Under the pieces are notes generated by a model that was not told the origin of the DNA, ran no database searches, and was given only the letters and a program-made list of their open reading frames with translations. DNA of 64,000 nucleotides from Synechococcus sp. UW140. Lineage in GTDB: Bacteria > Cyanobacteriota > Cyanobacteriia > PCC-6307 > Cyanobiaceae. Positions 6,277 through 16,379 of the stretch are shown piece after piece. Made by a program: the position numbers and the translations under genes. Each line of letters begins with the position of its first letter. Position 1 is the stretch's first letter. Location of the stretch: assembly GCF_900474295.1 (NCBI RefSeq), contig NZ_UCOB01000015.1, forward strand, positions 1 through 64,000, in the 5' to 3' direction.

Positions 6277-9200
6277 TTGGTTCATATCAATCAGGTTGGC
6301 TTTAAGCACTTCAAGTCCTTCGGGGGGGCGATGAGCATCCCCCTGGATACAGGCTTCACCGTCGTCACCGGACCGAATGGGTCGGGGAAAAGCAACATCC
6401 TTGATGGGGTTCTTTTCTGCCTCGGTCTGGCCACCAGCCGCGGCATGCGGGCGGATCGCCTCCCCGATCTGGTGAACAGCGGCATCCTCAAAGCCGGCAA
6501 AGCCGCCGAAACGATGGTGAGCGTGCGTTTCGACCTCAGCGACTGGCAGCCCGACGCCGCTGAAGAAGGCCTGGAAACCCCCGAGGAAGGCCCCTGGATC
6601 AAAGCGGACCAGAAGGAATGGACGGTGACCCGAAAACTGCGGGTGATGCCTGGCGGCTCCTACAGCAGCAGCTACACCGCCGACGGCGAACCGTGCAATC
6701 TCCAACAGCTGCAAACCCAGCTGAGACGGTTACGTATCGACCCAGAAGGCAGCAACGTGGTGATGCAGGGGGATGTGACCCGCATCGTGTCGATGAGCAA
6801 CCGCGAACGCCGCGGCCTGATCGATGAACTGGCGGGTGTTGCCCTGTTCGACACGCGGATCGAACAGACACGGCGCAAACTCGATGATGTGCAGGAGCGC
6901 CAGGAGCGCTGCCGGATCGTGGAGCAGGAACTACACAGCGCACGCCAACGGCTGGAGAAGGACTGCGCCAAGGCACGCACCTACCAGGCCCTACGCACCC
7001 AGATGCAGGAAGGTCGCCAGCAAGAACTGGTCTTGGCCTATGAAGCAGCGAAACAAGCCCTGGTGCAGCTGCAGGAGCGTCACCGCTCCCTGGGAGACCA
7101 GGAGGTGCGCGATCACGAAGCCCTGAAGACAGGCGAGACCACCCTCTGCGAAGCCGCAGCCCATCTTCAACAGCTTCAGGAGAAGGTCAAAGACCTGGGC
7201 GAAGACAAACTCCTGGCGGTGCAGGCAGAACTGGCGGGCCTGGAGAGCCAGGCCCGAGAGCTTGAGCGCCAGTCGGTGCAGCACAAGCAGGAGGGAGAAA
7301 AACTCCAAGGCCAACGCCATGACCTCACGAATCGTCGTCGCGCCCTGCAGGACAACTCCCAGTCACTGCAGACGAATGCAGACAATGATGCCCTAAAAGC
7401 AGCGGAGCAAGCCTGCCATCAAGCCGAAGCGGCCGTCGAGGTCTCACGCCGCCGCCTCGGGGATGTGGCCGGCCGCTCCGGCACATGGATGGAAGAGCAA
7501 CGTCAGCGCAGCAGCCGTCGGCTGGACCTTCAGGCTCAGATCACACCCCTGCAGCAGGAGCAGCAACAGCTCAAGGCTCGGCTTGTACAAGACCAGGAAC
7601 GCCTGCATGAACTCGAGGAGGAGTTGAAGCAAGACGGCTCTGAAGACCAGCAAGTGCAAGAGGCCCTTACCAAGCTGGAAGCGGAATGGCAGACCCTGCT
7701 GCAATCGCTAGAGGATGGCAAGGCAGAGGTCCAGCAACTGGTCGAGTCCGTAGCGGTGCAGCAACGCACCCGTTCAAGGCTTGAGCAGGAGCAGAGCCGC
7801 CTTGAACGCGACATCGCCAAGCTGGAAAGTCGCCGCGAAGCCCTGCAGGAAAGCCGCGGCACCGGCGCCCTTCGCCTGCTCCTGGAAGCCGGGCTTGATG
7901 GCATTCATGGACCTGTGGCCCAGCTCGGCGAAGTCGAAGAGCTCCACCGCCTTGCCCTGGAAGTCGCCGCAGGGGCCAGGCTTGGCCAGGTGGTCGTTGA
8001 TGACGACCGGATCGCTGCCCGGGCGATCGAGCTGCTCAAGAGCCGCCGTGCCGGCCGCCTCACCTTTCTGCCGCTCAACAAGATCCGCGCCACCGGTGGC
8101 GTTGGTGGTGCAGCCATGGCCAGGGGCCGACGCCCCGATGGTGCCGCCTCTGGTGGGCTGATCGGACGCGCCGTCGACCTGGTGCGCTTCGAGCCGATTT
8201 ATGGCGATGTATTCGCCTACGTCTTCGGAGACACCCAGGTATTCAGTGATCTGCACACGGCCCGGCAACAGCTGGGCCGTCACCGTGCCGTGACCCTGGA
8301 AGGGGAATTGCTGGAAAAGAGTGGTGCAATGACAGGTGGCAGCTTCTCTCAACGCAGCAGCGGCCTGAGCTTTGGCACCAGCCAAGACAGCGATGAAGCC
8401 GAGCCCTTACGTCGCCGCCTGCTCGAGTTGGGGGAAACCCTCCTGGCCTGCAGGCGAGAAGAGCAGCGACTCGTCGACCAGCTTGAAGCGGCACGCCCGA
8501 AGCTGCGACAACTGGAACAGCGCCAGGCCGGCCTGGACGCCGAACGCAGCGCTGCCCGTCGAGCCCATGGCCCGCTCATGGAACGCTGCAGGCAGCGCAA
8601 TCAACGGCTTGACAGCCTGCGCAGCGGCGAACACAGCGGCCGCGAGCGCCTCGAGGCTCTGAGTGCAGCTCTCACCCCTCTCGAAGACGAGCTCAACCAG
8701 CTCACAGGCCAAGAGCGGAATGCCCAGGCCGAAGGTGACATGGAAGCCTGGCAACAACTGCAGAGCGATCTGGAAGCAGCGGACGCCACCCTGCTGTCAG
8801 CAAGAAACAACAAAGACGCCCTGCTGGAGGAGCAACGCCAGCGCGAATTAGCCCTGGAACGCCTTGGCGATCAGCAACAGTCGCTTGAGGCGGAGGAAAC
8901 CCGCCTCAAGGACGCAGTGGAAGCACTGACCAAGGCCCATGGCGAGTGGCGCGAGCAACAGCAGCAGCTTTCCAGCCGTAAAAGCACTCTGGAAATCGAA
9001 CAAAAGGAGCTGCAAACCGCCTTCGGAGAGCAGCGGCGTGCACGTGATGAGGCCGAAGCGATCGTGGCCGACCAGCGCCAAAAATTGCAGCAGGCTCGAT
9101 GGGAACTGGAGCGTCTACGCGAAGAGCGGGAGACCATTGCAGAACAGATCCGCAGCGGCGGCATCCGCCTGCAAGAACTGAGCCAGACCCTGCCCGACCC

Positions 9201-9882
9201 TCGCCCAGAGATCCCGGCAGAGGTGCGTGACGGCGGGCTGGAAGCCCTTCAGGCCTCCCTTCAAGAGCTGCAGAAGCGCATGGAAGCACTCGAGCCGGTG
9301 AACATGCTCGCCCTTGAGGAACTGCAAGAGCTGGAGACACGCCTGGGTGACCTCTGCGAACGACTGGAAGTGCTCAGCCAGGAGCGGGAAGAATTGCTGC
9401 TTCGCATCGAAACCGTGGCCACCCTGCGCCAAGAAGCCTTCATGGAGGCCTTCCAAGCGGTGGATGGTCACTTCCGTGAGATTTTCGCCAGCCTCTCCGA
9501 TGGCGATGGCCATCTCCAGCTCGATAACGCCTCCGACCCCCTGGAGGGCGGGCTGACTCTGGTCGCTCATCCGAAAGGGAAATCAGTGCGACGGCTGGCC
9601 TCCATGTCTGGAGGGGAAAAATCACTGACCGCCCTCAGCTTTCTCTTTGCTCTGCAGCGGTTCCGGCCTTCGCCCTTCTACGCGCTCGATGAAGTCGACA
9701 GCTTCCTCGATGGAGTGAATGTGGAGCGTCTAGCCGCGCTGATCGCACGCCAAGCCGAGGATGCCCAGTTCCTGGTGGTCAGTCACCGCCGGCCAATGAT
9801 TGGAGCCTCCCTCCGCACCATCGGCGTCACCCAGGCCCGCGGCGCCCACACCCAGGTGGTGGGCCTTCCCGACGCAGCCTGA
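6277..9882 (+). CDS. smc: Chromosome segregation protein SMC
   Basis: 1201 residues, normal length. Walker A is GPNGSGKSN at residues 32-40. Two long glutamine- and glutamate-rich coiled coils flank the hinge at about 528-694, whose core includes GPVAQLGEVEELHRLALEVA and ends LLEKSGAMTGGSF. The C-terminal head has the signature SGGEKSLTALSFLFALQ and Walker B FYALDEVDSFLDG near 1110-1140. SMC forms a ring-shaped dimer that organises the chromosome with ScpA and ScpB, neither of which is seen here. The hinge holds a glycine/arginine-rich patch (GGVGGAAMARGRR) that looks like an inserted loop. It is read alone, in the same direction as its neighbours. Confidence 0.97.
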   Translation: MVHINQVGFKHFKSFGGAMSIPLDTGFTVVTGPNGSGKSNILDGVLFCLGLATSRGMRADRLPDLVNSGILKAGKAAETMVSVRFDLSDWQPDAAEEGLETPEEGPWIKADQKEWTVTRKLRVMPGGSYSSSYTADGEPCNLQQLQTQLRRLRIDPEGSNVVMQGDVTRIVSMSNRERRGLIDELAGVALFDTRIEQTRRKLDDVQERQERCRIVEQELHSARQRLEKDCAKARTYQALRTQMQEGRQQELVLAYEAAKQALVQLQERHRSLGDQEVRDHEALKTGETTLCEAAAHLQQLQEKVKDLGEDKLLAVQAELAGLESQARELERQSVQHKQEGEKLQGQRHDLTNRRRALQDNSQSLQTNADNDALKAAEQACHQAEAAVEVSRRRLGDVAGRSGTWMEEQRQRSSRRLDLQAQITPLQQEQQQLKARLVQDQERLHELEEELKQDGSEDQQVQEALTKLEAEWQTLLQSLEDGKAEVQQLVESVAVQQRTRSRLEQEQSRLERDIAKLESRREALQESRGTGALRLLLEAGLDGIHGPVAQLGEVEELHRLALEVAAGARLGQVVVDDDRIAARAIELLKSRRAGRLTFLPLNKIRATGGVGGAAMARGRRPDGAASGGLIGRAVDLVRFEPIYGDVFAYVFGDTQVFSDLHTARQQLGRHRAVTLEGELLEKSGAMTGGSFSQRSSGLSFGTSQDSDEAEPLRRRLLELGETLLACRREEQRLVDQLEAARPKLRQLEQRQAGLDAERSAARRAHGPLMERCRQRNQRLDSLRSGEHSGRERLEALSAALTPLEDELNQLTGQERNAQAEGDMEAWQQLQSDLEAADATLLSARNNKDALLEEQRQRELALERLGDQQQSLEAEETRLKDAVEALTKAHGEWREQQQQLSSRKSTLEIEQKELQTAFGEQRRARDEAEAIVADQRQKLQQARWELERLREERETIAEQIRSGGIRLQELSQTLPDPRPEIPAEVRDGGLEALQASLQELQKRMEALEPVNMLALEELQELETRLGDLCERLEVLSQEREELLLRIETVATLRQEAFMEAFQAVDGHFREIFASLSDGDGHLQLDNASDPLEGGLTLVAHPKGKSVRRLASMSGGEKSLTALSFLFALQRFRPSPFYALDEVDSFLDGVNVERLAALIARQAEDAQFLVVSHRRPMIGASLRTIGVTQARGAHTQVVGLPDAA

Positions 9883-9996
9883 CCTCACCGACCGCCAACC
9901 CCGCCCGCACGGGAGTACAGGCACCCTCTGACACAAACAGTCAATGCGAGCTCACTACGCCAAAATGGTCCGAATTGCCACGGCTGAGGCCTGAAT

Positions 9997-11247
9997 TTGA
10001 CCTCGACCCCAACCCCTAACGATCCTCTCGAAACGGTGCCCAGCGACAGGCTGTGGCTCCGCTCCGAACTGATGGGAACCCAGGTGATCACCCGCGACAC
10101 CGGCCGCCGCCTCGGCGTGGTCGGCGAAGTGATCGTTGATATCGATGGGCGTGAGGTGGTGGCCCTCGGCCTGCGCGACAACCCCCTCACCCGCTTCCTC
10201 CCCGGCTTGCCTCGCTGGATGCGCCTCGAGCGCATCCGCCAGGTGGGTGATGTGATCCTGGTCGATTCAATCGATTCGCTCAGCGAAACGTTCTCACCTG
10301 AGCGCTATAGCCGGGTGATCAATTGCCAAGTCATCACTGAATCCGGCAGTGTCCTCGGCCGGGTGCTCGGCTTCTCGTTCGACATCGAAACCGGGGAACT
10401 CACCACGTTGGTGATGGGAGCCCTAGGCGTGCCTCTCCTAGGTGAGGGTGTGCTCAGCACCTGGGAAATCCCGGTTGATGAAATCGTCAGCAGCGGCCCT
10501 GATCGGATCATTGTTTACGAGGGCGCAGAAGACAAACTCAAGCAACTGAACAGCGGCGTTTTAGAGAAACTTGGCGTCGGCGGCCCGAGCTGGGAGGAAC
10601 AAGAGCGAGAGCGCTACCGGGTCAATGTGGTGCCGGTCGAAAACCAGCTCAGCTCAGGACAGCCGGCAGCAGACCAGCAGAAACAATTGCAGGCCTCACA
10701 AAGCGCCAACTTCGCCCCTGAAGAGGAGCTGGAATACGTCGAAGTGGAGGATCGTCGCAGCGAGCAGCAAAGCCAGCGTCGCTATATGGACGAGCTGCCT
10801 GAACAGGACGCATACAGCCGCCGCGATTCGTATGACAGTCAGGGCGACAACCGTCGCCAGGCCTATAGCGATCAGGAACGGTATGGACGCGATCGCTATG
10901 GCGATCCCGCCAACGCGGCGCCTGAGGACAACGCCGACACCTACGGCGATGAACGGTTTGAGACTGAGCGATACCCAAGGGATCGAAACGAACGACCTGA
11001 GCGTTACGCCGCAGATCCCCAAGCTTGGGATGATGCTGTTGCGATGACCCCTGATCCTGAGGTTGGGCCTGAGGTTGGGATGGAGGTTGACCGCTTTGAA
11101 GCGCGTCCTAGGCCAGCTGCCCGTCGAGCGGTCCAACCGCCAGAAGATCCCCTGGATGTGGAACCACTCGAAGCCAATGAGGCCTATGCAAGGCAGAGCG
11201 ACCGGGAGCCCCTACCCAATCGCAACGACCTAGACGACCCCTGGTAG
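9997..11247 (+). CDS. PRC-barrel domain protein with long disordered tail
   Basis: 416 residues from a TTG codon. Two PRC-barrel repeats occupy residues ~15-90 (LRSELMGTQVITRDTGRRLG) and ~105-180 (VINCQVITESGSVLGRVLG). The second half is strongly hydrophilic and rich in Arg, Tyr, Asp, Glu and Gln, with recurring RYGDP- and ERY-type units, and is probably disordered. PRC barrels occur in photosynthetic reaction centre subunit H and in RimM. Close cyanobacterial relatives are widespread but uncharacterised as far as I know. It is monocistronic: 114 bp after smc, and convergent with msrB downstream. No signal peptide or membrane helix is seen. Confidence 0.75.
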   Translation: MTSTPTPNDPLETVPSDRLWLRSELMGTQVITRDTGRRLGVVGEVIVDIDGREVVALGLRDNPLTRFLPGLPRWMRLERIRQVGDVILVDSIDSLSETFSPERYSRVINCQVITESGSVLGRVLGFSFDIETGELTTLVMGALGVPLLGEGVLSTWEIPVDEIVSSGPDRIIVYEGAEDKLKQLNSGVLEKLGVGGPSWEEQERERYRVNVVPVENQLSSGQPAADQQKQLQASQSANFAPEEELEYVEVEDRRSEQQSQRRYMDELPEQDAYSRRDSYDSQGDNRRQAYSDQERYGRDRYGDPANAAPEDNADTYGDERFETERYPRDRNERPERYAADPQAWDDAVAMTPDPEVGPEVGMEVDRFEARPRPAARRAVQPPEDPLDVEPLEANEAYARQSDREPLPNRNDLDDPW

Positions 11248-11267
11248 ATGCTTGTGAGCAGGATGGG

Positions 11268-11729
11268 TCAGCCCTTCTGCTCAAATCGGAGCGAAGCACT
11301 GTTCACGCAATACCGCTGACCCGTCGGCGTGGGGCCATCGCTAAACACGTGGCCGAGATGGGCGTCACAACGAGAGCAGTTGATTTCGGTCCGCACCATG
11401 CCATGACTGACATCGGTCTTGGTGGTGATGGCTTCAGGACTGGCACCATCCCAGAAACTGGGCCAGCCAGTACCCGAATCGAACTTGGTATCGGAACTGA
11501 ACAGTGCAGCACCACAGCAAACACAGTGGTACATCCCGGTTGCCTTGTTGTCCCAATAGGCACCAGTGAAAGCCCGCTCGGTGCCACCCTTGCGCGCCAC
11601 CTGAAACTGTTCAGGTGTGAGCTCGGCCTTCCATTCCGCCTCGCTGCGCTGAACCCTGTCTTGAGCATCGAGGGGCAGGCCAGAACTGGCGGTCATAGCG
11701 GCGTTTGATTCGAGCCTCACGCTAGTCAC
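11268..11729 (-). CDS. msrB: Peptide-methionine (R)-S-oxide reductase MsrB
   Basis: 153 residues. The two CxxC zinc pairs are in [11 protein letters not shown] and [12 protein letters not shown], the family motif SGTGWPSFW is present, and the catalytic Cys is in RYCVNSASL near the C-terminus. The enzyme reduces the R-epimer of methionine sulfoxide, a repair function useful under photo-oxidative stress. The annotated start overlaps the end of the upstream LpxB-like gene by 8 bp, which argues for coupling; a second Met at residue 12 is an alternative start. It is the last gene of that minus-strand pair. Confidence 0.95.
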   Translation of the reverse strand: MTSVRLESNAAMTASSGLPLDAQDRVQRSEAEWKAELTPEQFQVARKGGTERAFTGAYWDNKATGMYHCVCCGAALFSSDTKFDSGTGWPSFWDGASPEAITTKTDVSHGMVRTEINCSRCDAHLGHVFSDGPTPTGQRYCVNSASLRFEQKG

Positions 11730-13032
11730 ACAGAGCCTTTGGCAGAAGAGCTCTCACCTCCTCCGCCAGAGCCGCCACGGCACCGGGCTGGCCCCGCAGG
11801 AGGCGGAGATCATCCCGTTGCCCCTGCAACCGCTCAGGCGACGACAGCCAGTCGGCCGCCTCCGCGGCGATCGCCTCCGGTCGAATCGCGCCAACCCGTT
11901 CGGGCACCACGGCGCGACCGGCAGAGATATTCGGCCAGGCCAAAAACCCATGTTGACGCAGACGCCAGGCACTCAGGAGCGCGCCAATGCACCAGCGCAG
12001 TCCAGGTAGGCGGGCAAGCAGTCCTATCCAGCCATCCCAAGCCTGCATCACACCAAGATGCTGGGTGGGCACGATCACGATCATCGGCACACCCAGGGCC
12101 CCTAGCTCAGCAGTATTGGCACCAACAGTGGTGAGGGCCAACGAACATTGACTCAGGGGGCCATGGGCGGGGGGCTCCTCCTGGAGATGAATTTCCGTTC
12201 CCGCGATGGTGATGAGCCGTCGCCAAGGCGATCCATCGCTGGCCGGTTCGATGGACGCAATCCCCGAGCCATAGAAGCTTGCGATCGGATTGCGCGCGCC
12301 GGCGAAGCGCTGCAGAGCCGCCAACGAGGTGGTGGGCGCGACTGGCATCAGGAAGCGGCAGCCAGGGTGCAACGGCACCAGACGATCAGCGACCTCCAGA
12401 AGAAACGGCATTCCCACTGAAAGCTTGGCGGGCTTGGATCCTGGCAACAACGCCACCCAATCTCCCTGCGGCAGGGGGGACTGGTCCCGGGCATGGCTTG
12501 AAAGATCCGCCATCAGATCGCCAACCACCGTGCAGCGGGAACGGAACCGACGCGGCAACTGTTCACGCACTGCCGGCGCCATCGCCGCCAGGCGGTCGTT
12601 CCAGCGAGGCCATCGCGCCACCCACTCGGCGTAGGTGATGTGGCGATAGCCAAGCCGAGCAGACAGCAACACACTCCAGAACTGATCACCACCGAGAAAC
12701 ACCACCACTCCCTGAGCCGCCCAGGGGCCTTCCCGGCGGGGATTCAACAGCAAGGGCCAGAAGCCACGAGCGGGCGTAATGCGATCAAACTGGCCCCAGC
12801 GGGCCGCGGCCTCAGCCTCCTCACCTGTCGCATTCGGACAGGGCACAAGCACCAACCGCAGACTGATCAGCGACTGAGGGGCGCGTGGACGCAGCTGAAG
12901 TGTGCGGTGCAACTGTTCCGCTAGAGGACGAACCCAGGTCGCCAGCTCCCCAGGGCCGTTCGAAACGAACACGATGGATAGGTTGGGCGGGAACTCCTGA
13001 CCAACGCCAGAAGGCTGTTCAACTGGCATCAA
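11722..13032 (-). CDS. Lipid-A-disaccharide-synthase-related glycosyltransferase-like protein
   Basis: 436 residues. [20 protein letters not shown] at the N-terminus and [20 protein letters not shown] toward the C-terminus correspond to the two substrate-binding stretches of LpxB-like GT-B glycosyltransferases. The protein is longer and more divergent than LpxB itself. Such LpxB-related proteins are conserved in cyanobacteria, including groups without classical lipid A, so the acceptor may be another glycolipid. A cytoplasmic or membrane-peripheral site is likely, since no signal peptide is seen. It is upstream of and overlapping msrB; tRNA-Leu lies 72 bp before its start on the same strand. 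Confidence 0.75.
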   Translation of the reverse strand: MMPVEQPSGVGQEFPPNLSIVFVSNGPGELATWVRPLAEQLHRTLQLRPRAPQSLISLRLVLVPCPNATGEEAEAAARWGQFDRITPARGFWPLLLNPRREGPWAAQGVVVFLGGDQFWSVLLSARLGYRHITYAEWVARWPRWNDRLAAMAPAVREQLPRRFRSRCTVVGDLMADLSSHARDQSPLPQGDWVALLPGSKPAKLSVGMPFLLEVADRLVPLHPGCRFLMPVAPTTSLAALQRFAGARNPIASFYGSGIASIEPASDGSPWRRLITIAGTEIHLQEEPPAHGPLSQCSLALTTVGANTAELGALGVPMIVIVPTQHLGVMQAWDGWIGLLARLPGLRWCIGALLSAWRLRQHGFLAWPNISAGRAVVPERVGAIRPEAIAAEAADWLSSPERLQGQRDDLRLLRGQPGAVAALAEEVRALLPKALCD

Positions 13033-13104
13033 CCCTCATGGAAAGCTTGGGTGGAACCCAGGCTCGGAACCGAGCTGGATCCGATCAGATCATGAAGATA
13101 AAAG

Positions 13105-13186
13105 TGCGGATGGCGAGACTTGAACTCGCAAGGCCGAAGCCACACGCCCCTCAAACGTGCGTGTCTACCAATTCCACCACATCCGC
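13105..13186 (-). tRNA. tRNA-Leu (anticodon GAG)
   Basis: On the minus strand the 82-nt gene begins GCGGATG and ends CATCCGC plus discriminator A, forming a 7-bp acceptor stem. The anticodon arm is CACGT-TTGAGGG-GCGTG, giving anticodon GAG after U33. A long variable arm follows and the T-loop is TTCAAGT. CCA is not encoded. It decodes CUC and CUU leucine codons. Confidence 0.95.
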
Positions 13187-13343
13187 GTGGCTGACGTGAC
13201 CGCTCGGATCTCGTCGAGGATGGATCATACCGGGCCATGGTCCATGTCCCTGCCAAGCGCGCTGGCAGGGGCGTCCAACGCAACGGATTCTTCTCCGAAA
13301 GCGTGAGCGCTGATACGATCCGCCCTTGACTGGAAACTGCGGG

Positions 13344-14687
13344 ATGCCCATCGGCAAGGTGCTGATCGCCAACCGCGGCGAAATTGCGCTCCGAATCATC
13401 AGGAGCTGCAGGGAGCTGGGGATCGCCACAGTGGCCGTCTACAGCACTGTGGATCGCAACGCACTGCATGTGCAGTTGGCCGATGAAGCGGTTTGCGTCG
13501 GCGAAGCAGCCAGCAGCAAGAGCTATCTGAATATCCCCAACATCCTGGCTGCAGCGACGTCTCGCGGCGTGGATGCCATTCACCCGGGATACGGCTTTCT
13601 GGCTGAGAACGACCGGTTCGCCGAAATGTGCCGCGACCACGGCATCACCTTTGTCGGCCCGTCACCCCATGCGATCCGCTCGATGGGTGATAAAGCCACG
13701 GCCAAGAGCACGATGCAGCAGGTGGGCGTCCCCACCGTGCCTGGCAGTGAAGGGCTTCTCGCCAGCCCCGAAGAAGCGGCAACCCTGGCAGAAGAGATGG
13801 GTTACCCGGTGATGATCAAGGCCACGGCGGGAGGCGGTGGCCGTGGCATGCGCCTGGTCCCTGGCCCGGACCAGCTCCACACCCTGTTCAAGGCCGCCCA
13901 AGGCGAAGCAGAAGCCGCCTTCGGTAACCCTGGTCTCTACATGGAGAAGTTCATCGACCGCCCCAGGCACGTGGAAGTGCAGGTGCTGGCCGATCGCCAC
14001 GGCAATGTGGTGCACCTGGGTGAACGGGATTGCTCGATTCAGCGCCGTCACCAGAAGCTGCTGGAAGAAGCACCCAGCCCTGCTCTTGACCCCGAACTAC
14101 GCATTCGGATGGGCGAAGCGGCCGTTGCCGCGGCCCGCAGCATTCAATACGAAGGCGCAGGCACCGTTGAATTCCTGCTCGATCGCGGCGGCGGTTTCTA
14201 CTTCATGGAGATGAACACCCGCATTCAGGTCGAGCACCCTGTCACCGAAATGGTGACGGGCATCGACCTGATCGCTGAACAACTACGGATCGCCGGCGGT
14301 GAGACGATCAGCGTCAGCCAAAACGACATTCAGTTGCGTGGCCACGCGATCGAATGCCGAATCAATGCCGAGGATGCCTCCCACAACTTCAGGCCTGCTC
14401 CCGGCAAGATCACCGGCTGGCTCCCACCCGGTGGCCCTGGCATCCGTGTCGACAGCCACGTTTACACCGGCTACGACATCCCACCTTTTTACGACTCCCT
14501 GATCGGCAAGCTGATCATCTGGGCTCCAGACCGTGAGAGCGCCCTCAAGCGCATGCGACGCGCACTGAATGAATGTGCCATCACGGGCATCCCAACGACC
14601 GTGGAATTCCACCTCCGCCTGCTCGATCGCCCCGAGTTTCAGAACGGTGATGTGCACACGAAATTCGTCGAGCAGGACATGCTCTAG
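13344..14687 (+). CDS. accC: Acetyl-CoA carboxylase, biotin carboxylase subunit
   Basis: 447 residues from ATG 13344 ([19 protein letters not shown]); an in-frame TTG at 13326 is less likely. The ATP-grasp enzyme carboxylates biotin on AccB using bicarbonate and ATP, the first step of fatty acid synthesis. It shows the glycine-rich ATP loop [14 protein letters not shown], the [19 protein letters not shown] segment, and [14 protein letters not shown] with the catalytic Glu and Arg. Length and N-terminus are standard. accB is not adjacent. It is divergent from the tRNA-Leu/LpxB-like unit, so its promoter should lie in 13187-13343. Confidence 0.97.
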   Translation: MPIGKVLIANRGEIALRIIRSCRELGIATVAVYSTVDRNALHVQLADEAVCVGEAASSKSYLNIPNILAAATSRGVDAIHPGYGFLAENDRFAEMCRDHGITFVGPSPHAIRSMGDKATAKSTMQQVGVPTVPGSEGLLASPEEAATLAEEMGYPVMIKATAGGGGRGMRLVPGPDQLHTLFKAAQGEAEAAFGNPGLYMEKFIDRPRHVEVQVLADRHGNVVHLGERDCSIQRRHQKLLEEAPSPALDPELRIRMGEAAVAAARSIQYEGAGTVEFLLDRGGGFYFMEMNTRIQVEHPVTEMVTGIDLIAEQLRIAGGETISVSQNDIQLRGHAIECRINAEDASHNFRPAPGKITGWLPPGGPGIRVDSHVYTGYDIPPFYDSLIGKLIIWAPDRESALKRMRRALNECAITGIPTTVEFHLRLLDRPEFQNGDVHTKFVEQDML

Positions 14688-14729
14688 GCAGCACTGAGCT
14701 CAGACGACAGAGGGTGGCGATTCAGCCAC

Positions 14730-15095
14730 CTAACCGACCATGGAGCTGCGGATTAACAGCTGTGAGAGCAGACCCTGTTGGCCAACCAACAGTTCGCGCA
14801 CAAGGCTGATCAGGCCCAGCCAGATCACCGGGGTGACATCCACTCCCCCGATCGGTGCGATCAGGCGGCGGGTTGAGGCCAGCAAGGGCTCGGTGGGAAT
14901 CGCGACCAGGGGCCATAACCCCACCCTGAGATCCACCTGGGGATACCAAGTGAGCACGATGCGCACCAGGAAGCAGAGGGTCCAGACCGTCAGCAGCAAG
15001 CCCAGCATCAGGTGCACAACCGGCAGAACCGCAACGAGGGTTGGCGTCACAAAGCTCAAAGCATCCGAGCCTGCATCGTAGAAAGACACCAACAA
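14730..15095 (-). CDS. YggT family protein (Ycf19/YlmG)
   Basis: 121 residues with hydrophobic helices at about residues 20-45 and 80-105. The conserved family stretch between them is LVRIVLTWYPQ followed later by PTEPLLASTRRLIAPIGGVD. YggT/YlmG/Ycf19 proteins are thylakoid or plasma membrane proteins; in plants and cyanobacteria they have been linked to nucleoid distribution and cytochrome b6f maturation. It is divergent from psbX (42 bp between starts) and convergent with accC. Confidence 0.85.
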   Translation of the reverse strand: MLVSFYDAGSDALSFVTPTLVAVLPVVHLMLGLLLTVWTLCFLVRIVLTWYPQVDLRVGLWPLVAIPTEPLLASTRRLIAPIGGVDVTPVIWLGLISLVRELLVGQQGLLSQLLIRSSMVG

Positions 15096-15137
15096 TCCCT
15101 AGGATCTCCGGATCCTGGCCATCCATTCCGGCTCGAC

Positions 15138-15260
15138 ATGACCCCCTCCCTCGCCAACTTTCTGAGCAGCCTCTTGTGGGGCACCGTGATCGTGGTCATC
15201 CCGGTCAGCATCGGCCTGTTTCTGCTCAGCCAGACCGACCAGCTTGACCGCAAGCTCTGA
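15138..15260 (+). CDS. psbX: Photosystem II reaction center protein PsbX
   Basis: 40 residues: a short lumenal N-terminus, one membrane helix (LLWGTVIVVIPVSIGLFLLS) and the conserved C-terminus TDQLDRKL. PsbX is a small peripheral PSII subunit near cytochrome b559 and the QB site. The start is the ATG at 15138; a longer upstream frame from GTG 15012 is antisense to yggT and not credible. ycf66 follows 80 bp downstream on the same strand. Confidence 0.93.
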   Translation: MTPSLANFLSSLLWGTVIVVIPVSIGLFLLSQTDQLDRKL

Positions 15261-15340
15261 AACCGCTGGCGCACTCCGTAAACTGACGGTCAAAGGCTGC
15301 TTATTGAAAGCTTTCAGCCGTAGCCAGGGGGCACGCAACT

Positions 15341-16357
15341 GTGGTTAATGCCAGTCTCAATTGGGCCAGCATCGTTGGAATTGTGCTGGCCGTTGGCGGT
15401 GCGTTCCTGTATTTCATGCGCAGCTTCAAGCCTGCGCTGGCACGTGATTACGACGTCTTCTTCGCTGCCATCGGCCTCCTTTGCGGAGGCATTCTTTTTT
15501 TTCAGGGCTGGCGCCTGGATCCGATTCTTCAATTCGGACAATTCCTGCTGGCCAGTACCACGGTGTTCTTCGCCTACGAAAGTGTTCGTCTGCGTGGAGT
15601 CTCCACGGAACAGGCCCGCCGTTCGGCCTACTTTGACGACGAGCCTGCTCCAGTGCCTGGCCCTGCTGGAGGCCTAAACGGCGGGTGGGATTCCCCCTAC
15701 GACCGCTTCGACGACACAGAACCAGAACCCCTGCGCCGCCGGTTTCAGGGTGCCTCTGATGACGACTACAACCAGGAGGGAGAGCGAGACTTCTACCGTC
15801 CACGGCGTCAGTCCCGAGCTGCTATCCCCGAGCAGGCTGCCAGCCGTCGCCGTGGTCGTGACGACTCAGCAGACGGTTGGGACGAGCGCAGTGAGCAACA
15901 GCGACGCATGGCCCGTTTCGGCCGACGCGATGAGGACAGCGACACCCGCTCTAACTTCGGCTCCCGCCGCACGCAACGTCAGGATCAGCGGCGGGGAAGC
16001 CGCCCCAGTGCGGCTCGCGTCGATGGCGCTGCCGGCAACGACGATCGCAACCCCAGGGAACGACCTGGCAGCTCCTCCCTAGGCCGCTCCAGCGATACCC
16101 CTTCCACCCCCCCTTCTAGCCAAGCAGGAATCCCCCAAGGCACACCACTTCGCCAAGGCCCCGAAGATGCCGCCTTTGCACCCTCCAAGCGCGGCTCACG
16201 CTCCACAACAAGCCCAGGATCATCCCGGCCTATTCCCCCAACGGGAAGTCAAGGACGTCCTGGGTCGAACCGGCCAGAAAACAGCGGAACTGCATCCGGA
16301 CGACCGGCACCTCGCAGTTCTCGCCCTCGCGACAACAGCTCCCGGTTCGACGACTGA
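15341..16357 (+). CDS. ycf66: Ycf66 family protein with extended disordered tail
   Basis: 338 residues from GTG 15341. The N-terminal ~95 residues are the Ycf66 domain: a first membrane helix (SIVGIVLAVGGAFLYFMRSF), the PALARDYDVFFAAIGLLCGG segment with a second helix, and FFAYESVRLRG. The remaining ~240 residues are rich in Arg, Ser, Pro, Gly and Asp with many RRxR clusters, surely disordered and very basic. Ycf66 is a conserved cyanobacterial and plastid membrane protein of unknown role. It follows psbX and precedes two lipoprotein genes, with 22 bp to the next start. Confidence 0.85.
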   Translation: MVNASLNWASIVGIVLAVGGAFLYFMRSFKPALARDYDVFFAAIGLLCGGILFFQGWRLDPILQFGQFLLASTTVFFAYESVRLRGVSTEQARRSAYFDDEPAPVPGPAGGLNGGWDSPYDRFDDTEPEPLRRRFQGASDDDYNQEGERDFYRPRRQSRAAIPEQAASRRRGRDDSADGWDERSEQQRRMARFGRRDEDSDTRSNFGSRRTQRQDQRRGSRPSAARVDGAAGNDDRNPRERPGSSSLGRSSDTPSTPPSSQAGIPQGTPLRQGPEDAAFAPSKRGSRSTTSPGSSRPIPPTGSQGRPGSNRPENSGTASGRPAPRSSRPRDNSSRFDD

Positions 16358-16379
16358 AGCGCATTCCAGCGAAGGGCCC

